Assembly (NCBI GenBank): GCA_023423605.1
Contig: JAFAFF010000100.1
Coordinates: forward strand, 1-7,611
From: Pseudomonadota bacterium
GTDB lineage: Bacteria > Pseudomonadota > Gammaproteobacteria > Xanthomonadales > Xanthomonadaceae
Reading direction: 5' to 3'
DNA: 7,611 nt
Each line of letters opens with the position of its first letter. Positions within the stretch are counted from its first letter, which is position 1. The notes under the pieces are model-generated. The model made no database searches. It was given only the letters and a program-made list of their open reading frames with translations, and was not told where the DNA came from. Shown here piece by piece: positions 5,034-7,611 of the stretch. Both the position numbers and the translations under genes were made by a program.

Positions 5034-7611
5034 GTGCAGAATCAGTCCGATCGCGGCAGCTATGTCTCCGCTCCACAGGATCATGCCCTCAGCGACGACG
5101 TACGCCGGCTGGGTGCACTGGTTGGCGATCTGCTGGTGGAGCAGGTGTCCAGCGCCTTCTTCGATGACGTGGAACGCGTGCGCACCCGGGCCATTGCGCG
5201 CCGCGAGAACGACGCGCCACTGTCCGATCTGGCCGATGAGCTTGCCGGGCGCTCGCCGCAACAGGCCGAGGCCATGGTCCGCGCCTTCAGTACCTATTTC
5301 CAGGTGGTCAACATCGCCGAGCGCGTGCATCGCATACGCCGCCGTCGCGATTACCAGCGTGCCGGCACGCACGCGCCACAGCCGGATGGACTGCAGGATG
5401 CCCTGCAGCAGCTCAAGGCGCAGGGCGTCACCCTGGAGGAGCTGGCCAGCTGGCTGCCGCGCATCGATATCGAACCGGTATTCACTGCGCATCCCACCGA
5501 GGCCGTACGCCGTGCCCTGCTTGAGAAAGAGCAGATCATGGTCGCCAGCCTGGTGGACAACCTGGATGGCCAGCGCACGCCGGGCGAAGCTGCGGCCGAT
5601 GCCGCGCGCTTCCGCATGGCGCTCACGGCCTCCTGGCAGACCACCGATTCATCGCCGGTGCGGCCCACCGTGGACGACGAGCGTGAGCACGTGGGCTTCT
5701 ACCTGGTGCAGGTGCTGTACCGGGTGATCCCGGTGTTGTACGAATCACTGCAGCAGGCCCTGCGCGATACGTGGGGAGAGGGGCTGCCATTGCCGCGCCT
5801 GTTGCGTTTCGGCACCTGGGTAGGCGGCGACATGGATGGCAACCCGAACGTTGATGCCACGACCATCCGCGCCACCCTGGATGCGCAGCGACGAGCGGTG
5901 CTCTCGCGCTACCAGAAGGAACTGCTGCAACTGGCCAGCCTGCTTAGCCAGTCCACCGAACGCGTCGGGGTCAGCGATGCCCTGGAGGCAAGGCTGGCCG
6001 ATTACCAGCAGTTGCTTCCGCAGGTGCAGTCGCGGCCACGCCATGCCGACATGCCGTATCGCCTGCTCAATGACCGCATGCGGGCGCGGCTGCAGGCCAC
6101 GCTGGATGACGGTGATGCTGCGTACACGGCGCCGCAGGAGCTGATCGACGATCTCACGCTGATCCACGACAGCCTGCTGGCCAATCGTGGCGAACACGCC
6201 GGTGGCTTCGCGGTGCAGCGCCTGCTGTGGCGTGTGAAGACCTTCGGTTTCCATCTGGCGCGGCTGGATGTGCGCCAGGAATCCAGCGTGCATGCGCGCG
6301 CGCTGGCCAATGTGCTGGATGGCGAAGCGGCCTGGGACGCGCTGGATGCCGCTGGACGCGCCGCGCTGCTGGCACCCTATGCCAGTGGTGCACAGGCGCT
6401 GCCGCCTTCCGATGAAGAAGGCAACCAGCGACTGGACGCCGTGTTCGCCGCGCTGGCGGACGCGCGCAGGCGGCATGGGGCGGATGCGCTGGGCAGCTAC
6501 ATCATTTCCATGGCCCATGATCGCAGCGATGTGCTGGCGGTGCTGGCACTGGCGCGTCGCGGTGGATTACTGGATGACGACGGCGCCGTACCGCTGGACG
6601 TCGCGCCGCTGTTCGAAACGGTGGACGATCTGGCGCACGGCACGGAGACACTTGGCGATCTGCTGCAGGACCCCGTCTACCGCGATCATCTGCGTGCGCG
6701 TGGCGACGTGCAGATGGTGATGCTTGGATATTCGGACAGCAGCAAGGATGGCGGCATCGCGGCCTCGCGCTGGGGGCTGCAACGTGCGCAGGTGGAGCTG
6801 ATGGAAGTCGCGGCCGAGGCCGGCATCGCGCTCACGTTCTTCCATGGTCGCGGTGGTTCCATCAGCCGGGGGGGAGGCAAGACCACGCGAGCGGTGGATG
6901 CCTCGCCACGTGGCAGCATCGATGGCCGCCTGCGTGTGACCGAGCAGGGCGAGGTGATCCATCGCAAGTACGGAATCCGTGCGCTGGCCCTGCGTTCGCT
7001 GGAGCAGTCCACCGGCGCGGTACTGCGCTCCAGCCTGCGCCCGCGCGCGCCGGAGCCGCGCGAAGAGCAGTGGCGGCCGGTGATGGACGTGGTCGCCCAG
7101 GCCAGCAGCGAGGTCTACCGTGCCTTCGTCGGCCAGCCGCGCTTCATGGATTACTTCCGTACTGCCACGCCGATCGATGTGATCGAGCGGATGACGCTGG
7201 GCTCGCGGCCCTCGCGGCGGCTCGGCCAGGACGCGGCGCTGGGCAACCTGCGGGCGATTCCCTGGGTGTTCGCCTGGAGCCAGGCGCGGGCGGTTATTCC
7301 CGGCTGGTATGGCGTGGGCAGTGGCCTGCAGGCGGCTGTGGATGCCGGCCATGAGCAGACGCTGCGGGACATGGCGCGCGACTGGCCATTCTTCCGCACC
7401 TTCCTGGATGACATCGCCATGGTGTTGTCCAAGGGCGATATCACCATTGCCGAGCAGTTCTCGCTGCTGTCCGGCGATCTGCACGGGCGGTTCTTCCCGC
7501 AGGTGCAGCGCGAGCTTGAACTGACCCGGCACTGGCTGCTGGCGCTGCTGGGCCAGAAGACGCTGCTGGACCACGATGCGCGGCTGGCGCTGTCGATCCG
7601 CCTGCGCAATC
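5034..7611 (+). CDS. ppc: Phosphoenolpyruvate carboxylase, 3' end outside window
   Basis: This cytosolic anaplerotic enzyme joins phosphoenolpyruvate and bicarbonate to give oxaloacetate and phosphate, refilling the citric acid cycle. The frame is open for 859 codons and runs off the right edge; the family is about 900 residues, so roughly the last 50 are missing. Landmarks, numbered from the GTG at 5034: [12 protein letters not shown] with catalytic H153; [40 protein letters not shown] with K571; [14 protein letters not shown] with H604, R606 and R612; and GSRPSRR followed by [15 protein letters not shown]800 in VLSKGD corresponds to a residue of the aspartate feedback site. Many close relatives have Gly or Ala where this protein has the second Ser of SDSSKD; that position is variable in the family. 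The start is uncertain. GTG 5034 has a Shine-Dalgarno and gives an N-terminus of typical length; ATG 4950 would add 28 residues without one. Confidence 0.95.
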   Translation, partial: MQNQSDRGSYVSAPQDHALSDDVRRLGALVGDLLVEQVSSAFFDDVERVRTRAIARRENDAPLSDLADELAGRSPQQAEAMVRAFSTYFQVVNIAERVHRIRRRRDYQRAGTHAPQPDGLQDALQQLKAQGVTLEELASWLPRIDIEPVFTAHPTEAVRRALLEKEQIMVASLVDNLDGQRTPGEAAADAARFRMALTASWQTTDSSPVRPTVDDEREHVGFYLVQVLYRVIPVLYESLQQALRDTWGEGLPLPRLLRFGTWVGGDMDGNPNVDATTIRATLDAQRRAVLSRYQKELLQLASLLSQSTERVGVSDALEARLADYQQLLPQVQSRPRHADMPYRLLNDRMRARLQATLDDGDAAYTAPQELIDDLTLIHDSLLANRGEHAGGFAVQRLLWRVKTFGFHLARLDVRQESSVHARALANVLDGEAAWDALDAAGRAALLAPYASGAQALPPSDEEGNQRLDAVFAALADARRRHGADALGSYIISMAHDRSDVLAVLALARRGGLLDDDGAVPLDVAPLFETVDDLAHGTETLGDLLQDPVYRDHLRARGDVQMVMLGYSDSSKDGGIAASRWGLQRAQVELMEVAAEAGIALTFFHGRGGSISRGGGKTTRAVDASPRGSIDGRLRVTEQGEVIHRKYGIRALALRSLEQSTGAVLRSSLRPRAPEPREEQWRPVMDVVAQASSEVYRAFVGQPRFMDYFRTATPIDVIERMTLGSRPSRRLGQDAALGNLRAIPWVFAWSQARAVIPGWYGVGSGLQAAVDAGHEQTLRDMARDWPFFRTFLDDIAMVLSKGDITIAEQFSLLSGDLHGRFFPQVQRELELTRHWLLALLGQKTLLDHDARLALSIRLRN

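Noticed and set aside
6567..7574. 335-codon minus-strand open frame antisense to ppc, and the similar one at 5745-6518
   Set aside because: Both lie opposite strongly conserved ppc coding sequence and have no recognisable product.

Overview
The window is a high-GC chromosomal segment from a gammaproteobacterium of the Xanthomonadaceae, most likely Stenotrophomonas or a close relative. The assignment rests on the Xanthomonas-like phosphoenolpyruvate carboxylase, the plant-GEP-like S9 peptidase with a signal peptide, and an adenosylhomocysteinase gene with an SAH riboswitch leader. It is made from recall of protein families, not from a search.

Layout, left to right. (1) Positions 1-691, minus strand: the first 230 codons of ahcY (adenosylhomocysteinase), cut by the window edge. 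(2) Positions 692-908: a divergent intergenic region. On the minus strand it holds a good sigma-70 promoter (TATAAT at 812-817), an S-adenosylhomocysteine riboswitch (about 734-800), a small hairpin (710-725) and the ahcY Shine-Dalgarno. (3) Positions 909-3416, plus strand: an exported serine peptidase of the prolyl oligopeptidase clan, closest to the glutamyl endopeptidase (S9D) type. (4) Positions 3417-3513: a convergent spacer with a perfect 10-bp hairpin. (5) Positions 3514-4872, minus strand: an unrecognised 452-residue protein, rich in Ser and Pro, with a degenerate 43-residue tandem repeat and lower GC than its neighbours. (6) Positions 4873-5033: a divergent spacer. (7) Positions 5034-7611, plus strand: ppc (phosphoenolpyruvate carboxylase), with a probable GTG start, cut by the right edge about 50 codons before the expected end.

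The genes do not form one pathway. ahcY recycles SAH in the methyl cycle and is controlled by its own product-sensing leader. The S9 peptidase probably degrades peptides in the periplasm. ppc is an anaplerotic housekeeping enzyme. The central minus-strand gene looks like a lineage-specific accessory gene lying between conserved genes, and it is the least explained part of the window. The most instructive regulatory element is the ahcY leader, where the sequence suggests a possible expression platform acting on the Shine-Dalgarno. I saw no tRNA, rRNA, CRISPR array or insertion sequence.
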